Source of the DNA: Peptococcaceae bacterium
GTDB taxonomy: Bacteria; Bacillota; DSM-12270; Thermacetogeniales; Thermacetogeniaceae
Length of the DNA stretch: 64,000 bases
Assembly: GCA_023249405.1 (NCBI GenBank)
Contig: JAHFCR010000006.1
Coordinates: 17,688-81,687, forward strand
Reading direction: 5' to 3'
Part shown: piece after piece, positions 43,339-52,631 of the stretch
How positions within the stretch are numbered: the stretch's first letter is position 1
Layout: the number at the start of each line of letters is the position of its first letter
Made by a program: the position numbers and the translations under genes
Notes under the pieces: model-generated
Told to the model about the DNA's origin: nothing
The model's database searches: none
What the model saw: the letters and a program-made list of their open reading frames with translations, nothing else

Positions 43339-44784
43339 TTAGATGCCGAACCCGGTAGCGCTAACGATCAGATATGCCACGAAAGCACCGATGATTGTAG
43401 CTATTGCCAGTGGAACATACATTTTTACCAGCAAGGAGTTGAATCGTGGACCATCCGTGACATCCTGCGCCAGGTAGACATAATAGGGCGGCATCTGGTA
43501 GGGGAACATCACCAGTTTGTCGTTCAGCACAGCGATCAGACCGAGAAATGCCAGCACCACTGCCGCCGACAGATGTTCTGCTTTTAATCCCCAGGTGATC
43601 AGCAAGGGCACTGCCAGGGTCAGGTTGTTCGGAGCGGGCAGCAGGAAATGGGCGATCAGGCTGATGACGACGGCGCCGACAGCGATGCCGATCAGCCCGA
43701 AGTGTGCCAGAGGATCGAGGATTGGTCCGACCAGGGCCTTGGACAACACCTTAGTCATTCCGGTGGCGTTCAGAATGCCAGCCACACCTACCACTGCGCC
43801 GATCAACAGCGTGATATCCCAGTTGATATCGCGCAGGGCCTTGCCCGGCAGCACGCCGATGCCCGGAAGGAATAGCAATCCCATCACGATCAGGGAGGCG
43901 AATCCCGGGCTCAGCTTAAGCGCATCCCCTGCAATCCACAGCACAATAGCCAACAGGAACATGCCCAGAACCTTCCACTCATTGGCGGTCATGGGTCCCA
44001 GCTCCGCAAAAGCCTCTTTTGTTGCGCGGCTGTCTTTTACCTTTTCCACCAATTCCGGTTCCGGACGCCCGAACATGGCCGAACCGCAAATGGCAAAGAC
44101 CGCATAGATGATCGAAGGTATGACCATGACTAAAAACCACTGCGACCAACCTAGCGTTTTACCGGTTAACTGGGTGTAGAGGCCGAGCATGACGGCGTTG
44201 CCTGCTCCACCGGTCAGAAATGCCGTGCCGACGAAGGCATTGGTGGCGTTGCAGAAGTTATAGGTCAGAATACGGCTGAAATTGCTCTTGTTGGGCCGTC
44301 CCATAGTATCCATGATAGAGCTGAGAACAGGTGACAGGATCCCGCTCCGGGCCGAACTGGAGGGTACCGCCATCAGGCAGACGTTAGCGGCATAGGCGGC
44401 GATGTTCAACCCCCAGAAACTGTTGAGTTTAGATAGCAGGAAGTAGGTCATCCGCTTGGACAGCCCCGTTTGCTGCATGGCCGCCCCGATGGCGAAAGCT
44501 CCCGCCATCAACCACACCAAGTGATTGGTAAAACCCTGGAAGGCCACTTCCGGCTTTACCAGTTGGAAGGCCACTACCAGAGCAAGAAATAGCATAGAGG
44601 CGACACCCACCGGAATCGCTTCCGTCGCCCAGACCATGACGATCGGAATCAACAATCCTAGTACATGCCACCCGTTTACATTAACTCCTGCCGGCGCCGG
44701 TATGAAAAAGAACGCTGCACCGACAATCACTCCAGCCAATAACAGTAAGTAAACTCTATTGCTGCGCGAAGCCTGATCGCTCAC
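43339..44784 (-). CDS. DASS (SLC13) family carboxylate transporter 1
   Basis: 481 aa, about eleven to twelve membrane segments. Two SNT-like signatures of the divalent-anion:sodium symporter family are visible: the VPSSSARSGILSPVL region (about 138-152) and the C-terminal LLPAPNNLTLAVPLL (about 378-392), with the P-P/F-P-Y-Q-MPPYYVY tail. It is expected to import dicarboxylates or related organic anions with Na or by exchange. GTG start after AAGGAGGAGG. About 60% identical by eye to the second DASS protein at 46654, its paralogue. Encoded downstream of the two cupins. Confidence 0.93.
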   Translation of the reverse strand: MSDQASRSNRVYLLLLAGVIVGAAFFFIPAPAGVNVNGWHVLGLLIPIVMVWATEAIPVGVASMLFLALVVAFQLVKPEVAFQGFTNHLVWLMAGAFAIGAAMQQTGLSKRMTYFLLSKLNSFWGLNIAAYAANVCLMAVPSSSARSGILSPVLSSIMDTMGRPNKSNFSRILTYNFCNATNAFVGTAFLTGGAGNAVMLGLYTQLTGKTLGWSQWFLVMVIPSIIYAVFAICGSAMFGRPEPELVEKVKDSRATKEAFAELGPMTANEWKVLGMFLLAIVLWIAGDALKLSPGFASLIVMGLLFLPGIGVLPGKALRDINWDITLLIGAVVGVAGILNATGMTKVLSKALVGPILDPLAHFGLIGIAVGAVVISLIAHFLLPAPNNLTLAVPLLITWGLKAEHLSAAVVLAFLGLIAVLNDKLVMFPYQMPPYYVYLAQDVTDGPRFNSLLVKMYVPLAIATIIGAFVAYLIVSATGFGI

Positions 44785-44891
44785 AGGGCCTCCTCCTTAA
44801 ATTTCCCCATCTTAAATTTCCCCATAATTGTTTTTATTAAGCGATCTTTGCGGGGGCCTTTACAGAACCCCCGCGCACATCGTTTTACAAC

Positions 44892-45467
44892 CTATTTTCT
44901 CTGCAAAGCGTCGAACTCCGGAGCGTTCTCCAACTGCACCAGCCAATCGTAGCCGAGATCCTTGAGCGTGCGGCAGGTGTTGGAGATGAACCGTAGCTTG
45001 TTGGTAGCGCTGGCATTGAAGTGTTGATGCTCTACCAACGGTGGGATGTACACGAAAAATCCTGCCTGCCACGGAAGCTTCTTCGGCTCCTGAGCCCACT
45101 TCCAGATGTAGGTGTCCTGGAGTTCGGGATCCGGATCCCAGTGCAGGTCGTATCCTTCGCCCTCGAGAACGAAAATCATTTCCTCGCTGGCGTGCCTGTG
45201 CTTGCCAGAACGACTACCCGGAGCGATCTCCTGGATATACATGTTAACCGCATATTCCCGCAGACCCAATTGCTCGTTGATCAAATGCCGCAGCCAGCCC
45301 TGCGGGGACAGTTCCCAGGGCTGGTCCTCGGCGGCGAGTACTTTCGGCGCCACTGCATCCAGGGCGCGGAATTTCTCCGCCTTTTCCAGCCACGTTTGAT
45401 AGTGCGCAGCTGTTTTGGTGCCGACATTGTTTTTCAGTGCTTCTTCGAAAGGTACTAACTCGGACAT
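44892..45467 (-). CDS. single-domain cupin protein 1 (putative metal-dependent dioxygenase)
   Basis: 191 aa. A helical N-terminal 70 residues precedes one cupin barrel. Motif 1 is GKHRHASEEMIFVLEGEG, with both His and the Glu metal ligands; motif 2 is VYIPPLVEHQHFN with the third His. A Trp/Asp-rich insert (DLHWDPDPELQDTYIWKW) lies between them. GGAGGTGG supports ATG 45467. The fold and inserts resemble one half of gentisate 1,2-dioxygenase-like bicupins, but no family is certain. It lies 44 bp after cupin 2 and ahead of the DASS gene, so the two likely act together. Confidence 0.88.
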   Translation of the reverse strand: MSELVPFEEALKNNVGTKTAAHYQTWLEKAEKFRALDAVAPKVLAAEDQPWELSPQGWLRHLINEQLGLREYAVNMYIQEIAPGSRSGKHRHASEEMIFVLEGEGYDLHWDPDPELQDTYIWKWAQEPKKLPWQAGFFVYIPPLVEHQHFNASATNKLRFISNTCRTLKDLGYDWLVQLENAPEFDALQRK

Positions 45468-45511
45468 TAATGCCACCTCCATAAGATTGTGTAAGCCCCA
45501 AGCCCATCTTC

Positions 45512-46051
45512 CTACAGTTCGTCTTCCTTTGGCGGAATGTAATCTGCGCCCTCGGCCGGCTTTTCAGGCGGCATCTCGACGTTCTTCTGCCACAGCAGGT
45601 TGAAGAAGATGTAGGTCGGCTTTGCCTTGACTACCAGCATCTTGCAAGGCTTGGTCTTGCTGCTGTTGAAGTGCTGGTGGATGCAGCCGTTGTGAACGAT
45701 GGCGCAATCCCCGGTCTTCCAGGGGTACTTTTTGCCGTCATGGATCTCGTAGCCCTCGCCGTCCAGGATGTAAAAGACAGCGCTATTCTGATGGCCGTGT
45801 TTTTGGGTGTGCCCACCCGGGGCCAGGTATTCGATGTGCGACTCGATCGACTGCATGATCCCGTCATCCGGCTGCATGATGTCCTTGTTCCACATCTGGG
45901 GCCCGCCGGTGTACTTGCGGCTTCTCAGGTCAATAACCCGCGGCTGTTCGTACAGCTTGTCCCGCAAATCCTTCATACCATAGACGCCCTTGACTTCGCG
46001 AACCCATGATCTTACTTTGGTAAATACGTCTGGTGCCGAACCTTCGCTCAT
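45512..46051 (-). CDS. single-domain cupin protein 2 (three-His variant)
   Basis: 179 aa. N-terminal helical part, then a cupin barrel: motif 1 GGHTQKHGHQNSAVFYILDG and motif 2 VHNGCIHQHFN. The two His of motif 1 and the His of motif 2 are kept, but the usual Glu ligand is Ala. That matches three-His cupins such as gentisate dioxygenase rather than four-ligand cupins. The IESHIEYLAPGG start strand is typical of GDO-like proteins. GGAGGAAG precedes ATG 46051. First gene of the minus-strand cluster; divergent from DASS 2. Together with cupin 1 it may form a split bicupin. Confidence 0.87.
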   Translation of the reverse strand: MSEGSAPDVFTKVRSWVREVKGVYGMKDLRDKLYEQPRVIDLRSRKYTGGPQMWNKDIMQPDDGIMQSIESHIEYLAPGGHTQKHGHQNSAVFYILDGEGYEIHDGKKYPWKTGDCAIVHNGCIHQHFNSSKTKPCKMLVVKAKPTYIFFNLLWQKNVEMPPEKPAEGADYIPPKEDEL

Positions 46052-46131
46052 GTAACTTCCTCCATTCTGGTTTTTTTACTGGTAACCATTTGCTTGCAAT
46101 CTAACGGCGCTATCCCCGCAGTCACCTCCTC

Positions 46132-46253
46132 GACACATAATGACGAAGACGATATTCTTGCTTGCCTCATTTTTCAGTATAGTTATTGGCATCTGCCACG
46201 GACAGTGGGCATGCAGCCTAAAAGACCAGCACCAACGGTCATTATGTCGTGTC
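46132..46253. repeat. widely spaced inverted repeat in the divergent promoter region
   Basis: GACACATAATGAC (46132-46144) and GTCATTATGTCGTGTC (46238-46253, 2-nt bulge) are inverted copies about 93 bp apart. They lie in the 600-bp gap between cupin 2 and DASS 2. This could be paired operator sites for DNA looping or the ends of a small mobile element remnant. No gene is evident in the gap. Confidence 0.5.
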
Positions 46254-46653
46254 CACATGGCCTACTCTGAGGTCCCCTATCGTACACCCGAATGTTATAC
46301 TTCTAGTCATGTTTTTACTCCATGTGGCCACTGCCAGAACGAGAGTTTAATTATATAATCGACGTAGGATTGCATGATACGTCATGGTCCGACAAATATA
46401 TACAACAGGGTTATCAGGGTTATATAGAAGGGTATGGTTGTTGCTTTTTTTCTTTCTTACATTAAGGAAGGAGAATCAGAATCGGTCGGAGTTGTTCCCC
46501 GGATGCCTATTTGAGCTGGCGAAGACGGCAATTGAGGCAGCGCTATAGCAGTAAGAGGCTGAAGCATATGCTGCCAGACATGATAATAACTAATTTCAGT
46601 TGATCCCATAATAACCTAAAATTGTCAGCAGTCTTAGAGATGGGGGTAGCAAG

Positions 46654-48099
46654 ATGAGCACCCTGAAAGCCAAAAATCAGTATCTGAACTACGTACTGAT
46701 GATTGTCGGAGTAATCATTGGAATTGTGTTTTTTTCCACCGCACCGCCTAATGGCATGACTGTCGACGGTTGGCGCGTGCTGGGGCTGCTGATTCCGATC
46801 ATTATGGTATGGGCAACGGAGGCGGTACCGGTCGGTATCGCCTCCATGCTATTTCTGTCTCTGGTTGTGGCGTTTAAATTAGCCAGTATGGAAATTGCCT
46901 TCAAGGGCTTTGCCTCTCACCTGCCGTGGTTGATGGCCGGCGCCTTTGCCATCGGCATAGCCATGGAACAGACAGGCTTGTCAAAACGGATCACCTACTT
47001 TCTCCTCTCCCGCTTAAATAGCTTCTGGGGTTTGGTGGCCGCCGTTTATCTGACCAATATCTGCCTCATGGCGGTCCCATCCAGTTCCGCTCGCAGCGGG
47101 ATCCTGGCTCCGATCCTGAAATCGATCATCAACACCATGGGCCCAATCAGCAAAAGCAACTTCAGCCGGTGGCTGACCTATCAATTCTGCACCGCCACCG
47201 ATGCCTTTGTCGGCCTCATGTTTTTGACGGGTGGGGCTGCCAATGCCATTTTTCTAGGCGTTTACACCGTGTTATCCGGAAAGACGGTGAGCTGGGGCCA
47301 CTGGTTGGTGGTTATGTTCGTACCGGCGGTGGTTTTTGCTATCTTTGGTATTGTCGGGTCGATGATTTTCGCCCGGCCGGAGCCTGAACTGGTAGCCAAG
47401 GTACGGAACGGCAACGTTACCCGACAGGCCTTTGAGGAACTGGGCCGGATGACCAACAAAGAGTGGCGGGTGCTGCTGATGTTCTTTCTGTCCATATTCT
47501 TATGGATTGTCGGAAGTGCTATCCAGCTTGAGCCCGGCATTACTGCCCTGGTGGTGATGAGCATACTGTTCCTGCCGGGCGTGGGCGTACTGAAAATCGA
47601 TGCCCTGAATAAGCTGAACTGGAACATCGTCCTGCTGATCGGCGCCGTTGTGGGAGTAGGCGGTATTCTCAACGAGACCGGTATGGTCTCGCAATTATCG
47701 AACGTGCTGATTACCCCGGTGCTGGGACCGCTGTTTCATTTCGGACTGCTGGGAGTGGCCATAGGCGTAATCGTCATCGGGTTCATCTCGCATCTATTGC
47801 TGCCGTCGCCGAACAATCTCAGCGTGTCGCTGCCCCTGCTGATCACCTGGGGATTAAAAACCGCTCACCTGCCCATGGCCGCCGTGCTTGCTTTCCTGGG
47901 CCTGCTTCCGATTATAACGGACAAGATCGTGCTGTTCCCCTATCAGATTCCACCATATTACGTGTTTCTGGCCATGGATGTTACCGACAGGCAGCGGTAC
48001 ACTGATCTACTGGTCAAGATGTACCCGATCATGGTGGTGGCCGCTATAGTAGGAACATTTATCGCCTATCAGTTGCTAATACTAACGAGATATTTTTGA
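46654..48099 (+). CDS. DASS (SLC13) family carboxylate transporter 2
   Basis: 481 aa, the same length and topology as the DASS protein at 43339, with VPSSSARSGILAPIL and LLPSPNNLSVSLPLL signatures and the FPYQIPPYYVF tail. Divergently transcribed from the cupin/DASS/UbiD cluster and followed by a strong terminator, so a separate unit. Two divergent paralogues at one locus suggest uptake of one acid and export or exchange of a related one. ATG after GGGGG. Confidence 0.93.
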   Translation: MSTLKAKNQYLNYVLMIVGVIIGIVFFSTAPPNGMTVDGWRVLGLLIPIIMVWATEAVPVGIASMLFLSLVVAFKLASMEIAFKGFASHLPWLMAGAFAIGIAMEQTGLSKRITYFLLSRLNSFWGLVAAVYLTNICLMAVPSSSARSGILAPILKSIINTMGPISKSNFSRWLTYQFCTATDAFVGLMFLTGGAANAIFLGVYTVLSGKTVSWGHWLVVMFVPAVVFAIFGIVGSMIFARPEPELVAKVRNGNVTRQAFEELGRMTNKEWRVLLMFFLSIFLWIVGSAIQLEPGITALVVMSILFLPGVGVLKIDALNKLNWNIVLLIGAVVGVGGILNETGMVSQLSNVLITPVLGPLFHFGLLGVAIGVIVIGFISHLLLPSPNNLSVSLPLLITWGLKTAHLPMAAVLAFLGLLPIITDKIVLFPYQIPPYYVFLAMDVTDRQRYTDLLVKMYPIMVVAAIVGTFIAYQLLILTRYF

Positions 48100-48114
48100 A
48101 TTAAAAGCCCTATC

Positions 48115-48144
48115 AGCGAGAGATCGCCTAGGCGATCTCTCGCT
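48115..48144 (+). terminator. terminator of the DASS 2 gene, perfect palindrome
   Basis: A 15-bp arm (AGCGAGAGATCGCCT) followed immediately by its exact complement, 16 bp after the stop codon. Only TTT follows after two bases, so termination may be moderate. Confidence 0.7.
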
Positions 48145-48227
48145 TTAGCCTTTGGTGATGTCTGGCAATGACGATTGTTTAAGCAGATAAACATCTGAGC
48201 ACTGAAAAATTATTTTTCAAGAAAGAG

Positions 48228-50009
48228 GTGTCTGAAACGGAAGTAGACAGCGGCAAGCAAACTGTGGGCAAAGGCGACAAAAACGATTTTTCGCTATTGG
48301 ATATCATTCCGGTGCCAGTAGTCGCCGTGAACATGAGCAGAAATATCATTTATGGCAACACTCCTTTTGCCCGCCTCGCAGGTAAATCAAAGGACGAGCT
48401 GGATGGAGCATCGCTTACTTCATTGATCAAGTCTGAGATCAGCGGTGTGGAACAGGCGCTGAGCACCGGCAAGTATGATAATGTTCAGTCCTGGGCGAGT
48501 GTGGGAGATCGGAAGCGTTTCTTCAGCTATCGGCCGGCGCCAATCTTCGATGACGCCGGAAATGTCACGGGAATCATTGAGACGGTCAGCGACAGAACAG
48601 ATATGAAGCTGGCCCTGCAGGCTATCGGAGAATTGGCGGACAGAGCCCGGGCCGGAGAGCTGGCGACCAGGGCCAGAGTAGACGTATCCGGTGACTACCG
48701 GCTGCTGATAGACGGCGTCAACGAGATGCTTGATGCCGTAATCAACCCGCTGAACATGGCGGCAGAATACGTTGAAAGGATCAGCAAGGGCGCCATTCCC
48801 GACAAGATCACCGACAGCTACAGAGGCGAATTTAACACTATCAAGAATAATTTGAACAAATGCATCGAAGCCATCAACTCCCTGATCACCGATACCGATA
48901 GCCTGGTCAACGCAGCAGTCGCAGGCAACCTCGCCATCAGGGCGGATGCCGGCAGGCATGAGGGGGATTTTCGCAAGATCGTCGAGGGCGTGAACAACAC
49001 GCTCGATGCCGTTATCAGGCCCATCAAAGAAGCGTCTGAGTGCCTGAGAGAGATAGCTGACGGAAACCTGCAAGTAGAGATGAAAGGCGACTATCAGGGC
49101 GATCACGCCCTGATCAAAAACAATCTCGACGTTACCCTCGCAGCCCTGAACGACGTCCTGAACCAGGTGTCAATTGCCGTGGAGCAGGTAGCTTCCGGGG
49201 CGCGGCAAGTTTCCGATTCCAGCCAATCTCTGTCAAAAGCAGCCACAGAATCGGCGAGTTCTCTCGAAGAGATCACCGCCTCGATGCACGAACTGACGTC
49301 CCAGACCAGCATGAACGCCGAAAACGCCGCCCAGGCCAGCCAGTTGGCAACACAGGCGAGAGCCAGCGCCGAAAAGGGCAACGAAGAAATGGCAGCCCTG
49401 ATGAAGGCCATGTATAATATCAACGAGTCTGCGCTCAATATCTCCAAGATCATCAAGGCGATCGATGAGATCGCCTTCCAGACCAATCTTCTGGCCTTGA
49501 ACGCTGCAGTGGAGGCAGCCAGGGCCGGGAAACACGGCAAAGGGTTCACGGTGGTAGCCGAAGAAGTCCGGAATCTGGCTCAGAGGAGTGCTGCGGCAGC
49601 CAAGGAGACCGCTGAGATGATCGAAGGATCTATCAAGAAGACCGAAATTGGCATGAAAATTGCCGAAGATACATCGAAAGCCTTGGACGAGATCGTTTTA
49701 GGATCAACCAAGGTGACGGACTTAATCGGGGAAATTGCTGCAGCATCAAAGGAACAGTCCATTGGCATCGCCCAGATCAACCAGGGTCTCTCCCAGGTGG
49801 ACCAGGTAACCCAGCAGGTGACGGCCAGCGCCGAGGAATCGGCCTCTGCCAGCGAGGAACTTTCCAGCCAATCCCTGCAGCTCAAGCAGATGTTGACCAA
49901 ATTCCAGCTGAAAAAGCAGGGGCCCGACATGACCGCTGCCGAATTACTGGAGGGAATCACTCCTGAAATGATGCAGATGCTCAAGAGTATGATGCGGTCG
50001 CAGCGATAA
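48228..50009 (+). CDS. cytosolic PAS-containing methyl-accepting chemotaxis protein
   Basis: 593 aa without membrane helices. PAS domain (about 22-125, [15 protein letters not shown] ... [11 protein letters not shown] and [11 protein letters not shown]), then two or three HAMP-like repeats (about 135-310, with repeated [16 protein letters not shown] and [16 protein letters not shown] units), then the signalling coiled coil (about 320-575) with the conserved [20 protein letters not shown] hairpin tip. It would report a soluble ligand, redox state or metabolite to CheA. The GTG start is weakly supported. Its place next to the carboxylate carriers suggests it senses that substrate, which is inference. 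Confidence 0.92.
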   Translation: MSETEVDSGKQTVGKGDKNDFSLLDIIPVPVVAVNMSRNIIYGNTPFARLAGKSKDELDGASLTSLIKSEISGVEQALSTGKYDNVQSWASVGDRKRFFSYRPAPIFDDAGNVTGIIETVSDRTDMKLALQAIGELADRARAGELATRARVDVSGDYRLLIDGVNEMLDAVINPLNMAAEYVERISKGAIPDKITDSYRGEFNTIKNNLNKCIEAINSLITDTDSLVNAAVAGNLAIRADAGRHEGDFRKIVEGVNNTLDAVIRPIKEASECLREIADGNLQVEMKGDYQGDHALIKNNLDVTLAALNDVLNQVSIAVEQVASGARQVSDSSQSLSKAATESASSLEEITASMHELTSQTSMNAENAAQASQLATQARASAEKGNEEMAALMKAMYNINESALNISKIIKAIDEIAFQTNLLALNAAVEAARAGKHGKGFTVVAEEVRNLAQRSAAAAKETAEMIEGSIKKTEIGMKIAEDTSKALDEIVLGSTKVTDLIGEIAAASKEQSIGIAQINQGLSQVDQVTQQVTASAEESASASEELSSQSLQLKQMLTKFQLKKQGPDMTAAELLEGITPEMMQMLKSMMRSQR

Positions 50010-50098
50010 GGCCGGGCGTCTGTTATGCGCAAACTTTTCTAATCGGGTAATTACTCAAGATAAAGACATGCGTCTAGTCCAGCCAAACGACCTGTTTG

Positions 50099-50734
50099 TC
50101 AGTTTTTCTTAAAAAAAGATGTCGCCAGGCTGGCAACTTCGGTACGGTTTTTGACACCCATCTTTTCCATAGCTCTGCTGAGATTCTTTTTGACTGCGCT
50201 GATTGATATATAGAGATTGCCAGCAATCTCTATATTGGTTTGACCTCTGGCAACCAATTTGACGATCTCCAACTCTCTTTTGGTAAGATTATACGGTGAG
50301 TCAGCACCTCTGGGCAGTTGGGACAGATCGATGAAAACGCGGCTGGCTATCTCTTTGCATACATAGGTATTGCCATTGATCGCCGAATTGATGCACTCCA
50401 AGAACTCCTTGGGATCTATTTTCTTGGTTAGATAGCCTTCCACGCCGATCCTGCTGGCCTCTAAGATATCATCAATGTTATCGGAAACGGTTAAGATGAT
50501 GATACGCACGTTGGGGTTGGTCGACTTGATATGCTTGGCAACGTCCAGACCGCTTATCTGATCGCCCAACTCCACGTCCATAATGATCAGATCCGGCTTT
50601 AACCCCCGCCAACGATCCAGCGCCTCATTTCCGTTGTCAGCCTCGCCGATCACGTCCAGGTTGGGCTGATCGTTTAAAAAATTCTTCAGGCCCAGCCTGA
50701 ATATGGCGTGGTCGTCCACTAACATGATTCTCAC
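50099..50734 (-). CDS. NarL/LuxR-type response regulator
   Basis: 211 aa. Receiver domain with acidic D7-D8, phospho-acceptor Asp53 in LIIMDVEL and switch Thr in IIILTVSDN, then a LuxR HTH (about 145-205, LTKRELEIVKLVARGQTNIEIAGNLYIS). GTG start after GAGAGGAG. It lies 25 bp after the histidine kinase gene on the same strand and is its obvious partner. Confidence 0.94.
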   Translation of the reverse strand: MRIMLVDDHAIFRLGLKNFLNDQPNLDVIGEADNGNEALDRWRGLKPDLIIMDVELGDQISGLDVAKHIKSTNPNVRIIILTVSDNIDDILEASRIGVEGYLTKKIDPKEFLECINSAINGNTYVCKEIASRVFIDLSQLPRGADSPYNLTKRELEIVKLVARGQTNIEIAGNLYISISAVKKNLSRAMEKMGVKNRTEVASLATSFFKKN

Positions 50735-50759
50735 TGGACATACTCCTCTCGTTGATGCT

Positions 50760-52316
50760 TCAATTCGCCTGCTGCAGAGGAAAGGAAACCATCACACATG
50801 TCCCCTCGTGCGGTGAAGAGGTTATAGAAAAGCTACCGCCAATCGACTCCGCCCGGTCGCGCATGATGGAGAGACCGAAGTGCTGACTATTCGCCGAGGT
50901 CGCTGCTGCCTCATCAACGGATATGCCACAGCCGTTGTCCCGTACTTTGATATTCAGGTTCTTATTGATCACCGACAACTGGACCTCAACCTTTGATGCG
51001 CGGGCGTGCTTCCAGGTATTATTAAGGGCCTCCTGGATAATGCGCAATAACTGGATCTCGGCAGATTTGGGCAGATTCAGGTCTCTTCTAGGGAATCTCG
51101 TAGACACCCGTATACCGGTCCTGGACATGTAGTTCTTCAAGTAGTCCCTCAAAATGGAAACAAAATCGTCGGATCCCTTATTGACGGCCATCTTGCTGAC
51201 CTCTAAGTCGATAATGATGGACCTCACCTCATCGTAGGCGGTGCCCAACATATCAGTGATCTGCTCGAACTTTGCTTTTAATGGTTCGATTTCCATCCGC
51301 TCCAGCATCTCTTTGGCAAGGTTGACCTCCAGCATGATGCCACCCAGCATCTGTCCTATAGAGTCGTGAAATTCTTTGGAGATCCGGCCGCGCTCCAGGG
51401 TTGTCGCCAGGGTGTCTTGCGCCTTAAACATGTTGTAGTTGGCAACGGCCACGCCAATAATTCTTCCCGCCTGCTGAAGAAACTCCTTCTCCCACGCCTC
51501 CAGTCCGGCCACAAAACCAACGATAATCCGGCCGAGATTTTGATTGCCAACTACGATGGGCACGGCCATTATCTGCATGCCGCTTATTTTTTTAGGGAGT
51601 TTGAGCAGGTCTGACTTCAGGGCGGTTACCTTCAAATTATCCGTTTCGTCGGTGGTGGTGGCGTCAATGACCTGATTTTCGTGCCCGGACCACACCCCAC
51701 CGCTGATGACATATCTTTCATTGTTATCCCGGCAAATATATAAGATATACGCATCTACATCGAGAAAGGCCTTGATCTCATTGACAGCGATCTCGCCAAT
51801 TTGGCGGTGATCCAGAAGACCGTAGATATCGCTGCCCAAGCGGTACAATATCTCTAACGATCTTGACCGCCTTCTCGTTTCCGTGACCACACGAACCAGC
51901 CTGACTTCGTCAGCTACTTCTCCGGATTTCCTTTTCAAGTCGCGTATATAGGTATTGGAGTATTTTTGAGCCTCTTTCCATAATAATAACAGCACCCCTG
52001 TAACGTAACCGTTTTCCAGCAACGGCATGCTAATCGCGGAATGGTAACCCTCGGCCGCAGTAACCCGGCGCCGAAACCGGCTGTCCGTATCGACGCACTC
52101 GCTCACCCGCATCTCCCCGGTTTCCGCCGTCCGTCCTACAAAACCATGGCCCACCCGGACATACTGCGTTAACAAAACGTATCTTCGGGATACGCCCAGG
52201 CCTAGGATCAATTCAAACATGTCCCCGGCGCCGCTTCTCAAATAAAGACAGCAGGCGTCCGCATCAACCCTCGGGAGAAGTCCACTAAGATAGTCTCTCA
52301 TCATCTCCAAAGACAT
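50760..52316 (-). CDS. GAF-domain sensor histidine kinase (HisKA_3 type)
   Basis: 518 aa soluble kinase. Two GAF domains (about 15-145 and 165-300) sense a cytosolic ligand. Then a HisKA_3 dimerisation domain with the phospho-accepting His in SKEFHDSIGQ (about 315) and an HATPase_c domain (LLRIIQEALNNTWKHA N-box, RDNGCGI G1 box, FGLSIMRDRAESIGG). ATG 52316 follows GGGGGAAG; a start at 52370 would add 18 residues without a ribosome-binding site. No Cys cluster like that of NreB is visible. A TGTCGAA box lies upstream at 52418. Confidence 0.93.
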   Translation of the reverse strand: MSLEMMRDYLSGLLPRVDADACCLYLRSGAGDMFELILGLGVSRRYVLLTQYVRVGHGFVGRTAETGEMRVSECVDTDSRFRRRVTAAEGYHSAISMPLLENGYVTGVLLLLWKEAQKYSNTYIRDLKRKSGEVADEVRLVRVVTETRRRSRSLEILYRLGSDIYGLLDHRQIGEIAVNEIKAFLDVDAYILYICRDNNERYVISGGVWSGHENQVIDATTTDETDNLKVTALKSDLLKLPKKISGMQIMAVPIVVGNQNLGRIIVGFVAGLEAWEKEFLQQAGRIIGVAVANYNMFKAQDTLATTLERGRISKEFHDSIGQMLGGIMLEVNLAKEMLERMEIEPLKAKFEQITDMLGTAYDEVRSIIIDLEVSKMAVNKGSDDFVSILRDYLKNYMSRTGIRVSTRFPRRDLNLPKSAEIQLLRIIQEALNNTWKHARASKVEVQLSVINKNLNIKVRDNGCGISVDEAAATSANSQHFGLSIMRDRAESIGGSFSITSSPHEGTCVMVSFPLQQAN

Positions 52317-52417
52317 CGATCTTCCCCCATCCCCAGATTTTCCCTTTTCACGCATTGCACAATCCACCATTCAACTGATGTCCATTTCCAGCACATTGGA
52401 GAATATTTTATACAATC

Positions 52418-52424
52418 TTCGACA
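52418..52424 (-). promoter_or_regulatory. putative Spo0A box upstream of the histidine kinase gene
   Basis: Minus-strand ATGTCGAAGATTGT followed by TATAAAATATTCTCC. It matches the distal box of the hydrolase at 35225 over nearly 30 positions, so it may be a shared promoter element. Confidence 0.45.
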
Positions 52425-52631
52425 TTTTATCACTTTTTTCCTCTTCTGCAACTCACTGGCGTTGTATAAAACGTATCCCGCTTTCTGCAAGCAAGTCCGG
52501 GTCATTAATATACAAATAGATAATGGTCCAGAAACAGAGCGCGACAAACCAGAGGCTGAAAATCCAGTTTTCAATCCAGGATCAATCCCAGGAAAGGAAA
52601 AGAAGCAATGCCGGAAAGACCAGGGCGTAGA

